Notes under the pieces: model-generated | The model's database searches: none | What the model saw: only the letters and a program-made list of their open reading frames with translations | Told to the model about the DNA's origin: nothing | DNA from: an uncultured Loktanella sp. | Lineage (GTDB): Bacteria; Pseudomonadota; Alphaproteobacteria; Rhodobacterales; Rhodobacteraceae | Length of the DNA stretch: 22,963 bases | Assembly: GCA_913061335.1 (NCBI GenBank) | Contig: CAJXTP010000015.1 | Coordinates: 1-22,963 of the forward strand | Direction of reading: 5' to 3' | Translations under genes and position numbers: made by a program | Shown: positions 22,614 to 22,963 of the stretch, piece by piece | Numbering within the stretch: the first letter of the stretch is position 1 | How the letters are laid out: every line of letters begins with the position of its first letter

Positions 22614-22963
22614 AGCACAAGATATCTCGGTTAGGCGTTCGTCATCGGGTTGAGAGTGTCCGACACTTCTGTGTGGGCCAAGTTCGCACACGCAGATGAA
22701 AAATTTCACCATGTCTTCGGCGGCATTCTTGTCATGCTCGTATCTTTCATCATCATACTTGGGGCGCTTGGCGCAGATGCTGTAGACGGTCCCGAAACCG
22801 TTTGGCAATGACCGCTTCCGCGACTTGGGCTGCGTTGCAGCATGAAATCTGCTGCAACTGCGAGGAAATGCTGCGTCAGCAATAGCCGCGGGTGCATCAG
22901 GCCGGTTTGTCCGCGTTGTGTGAATTCATGCACGGTGCGGCGAAAGTCCGTTGGGCGCTATTT
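22614..22963. other. Right-edge stretch without a recognised gene
   Basis: A plus-strand frame at about 22633-22809 has a hydrophobic run (FGGILVMLVSFIIILGALGA) near its end, but no ATG or clear ribosome binding site, so it may be a gene remnant. On the minus strand a frame entering from the right edge ends in NADKPA and a stop near 22898; it could be the C-terminus of a gene beyond the window. Neither is recognised. The short palindrome GTGTC-C-GACAC near 22657 is not followed by T-residues. Confidence 0.4.

Noticed and set aside
1..22963. CRISPR arrays, rRNA genes, toxin-antitoxin or phage-defence systems
   Set aside because: Scanned for regular short repeats and recognisable proteins of these kinds; none seen.

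Overview
The window looks like accessory chromosome of a marine alphaproteobacterium, most likely of the Roseobacter/Rhodobacteraceae group. The basis is moderate GC, two DctPQM (TRAP) uptake systems, IclR-type regulators, and sugar-acid enzymes of the kind common in that group. This is inference from gene content; no rRNA or other taxonomic marker is present.

Left edge (1-2616): the 3' part of an IS21-family element (istA cut by the window edge, istB complete) ends near base 1864. It lies inside the N-terminal arm-binding domain of a P4-type tyrosine integrase, leaving only a stub of about 65-78 codons. About 130-160 bases upstream of that stub is an 18-base copy of a tRNA-like 3' end, which could be an attachment site. 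The region is probably the decayed edge of an integrative element.

Module 1 (2617-13250): a divergent IclR regulator faces an operon of TRAP transporter (dctP-dctQ-dctM), RidA-family imine deaminase, DadA-like FAD dehydrogenase, enolase-superfamily enzyme with a non-standard active site, aminotransferase remnant, XylX-like 2-keto-3-deoxy-D-pentonate dehydratase (FAH fold), alpha-ketoglutarate semialdehyde dehydrogenase, and a DHDPS-fold 2-keto-3-deoxy-L-arabinonate dehydratase. It closes with a rho-independent terminator. The last three enzymes would take 2-keto-3-deoxy-pentonates of either C4 configuration through alpha-ketoglutarate semialdehyde to alpha-ketoglutarate. The amine/imine genes ahead of them suggest a nitrogen-containing branch or substrate.

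Module 2 (13669-22613): a second divergent IclR regulator faces a second TRAP operon, followed by an RraA-family protein, a mandelate-racemase-type acid-sugar dehydratase, a split UxaA-type dehydratase (small SAF subunit plus large subunit), a DHRS6-like short-chain dehydrogenase, and an FAH-family 2,4-diketo-3-deoxy-acid hydrolase. The expected chemistry is dehydration of an aldonate to a 2-keto-3-deoxy acid, oxidation at C4, then hydrolytic cleavage to pyruvate plus a hydroxy acid. Two dehydratases from unrelated superfamilies sit in one operon.

Both operons carry a hairpin in the dctP-dctQ gap, likely to raise binding-protein expression over the membrane subunits. The last 350 bases hold no recognised gene. 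The functional calls rest on motif reading and remembered family sequences; no database search was run.
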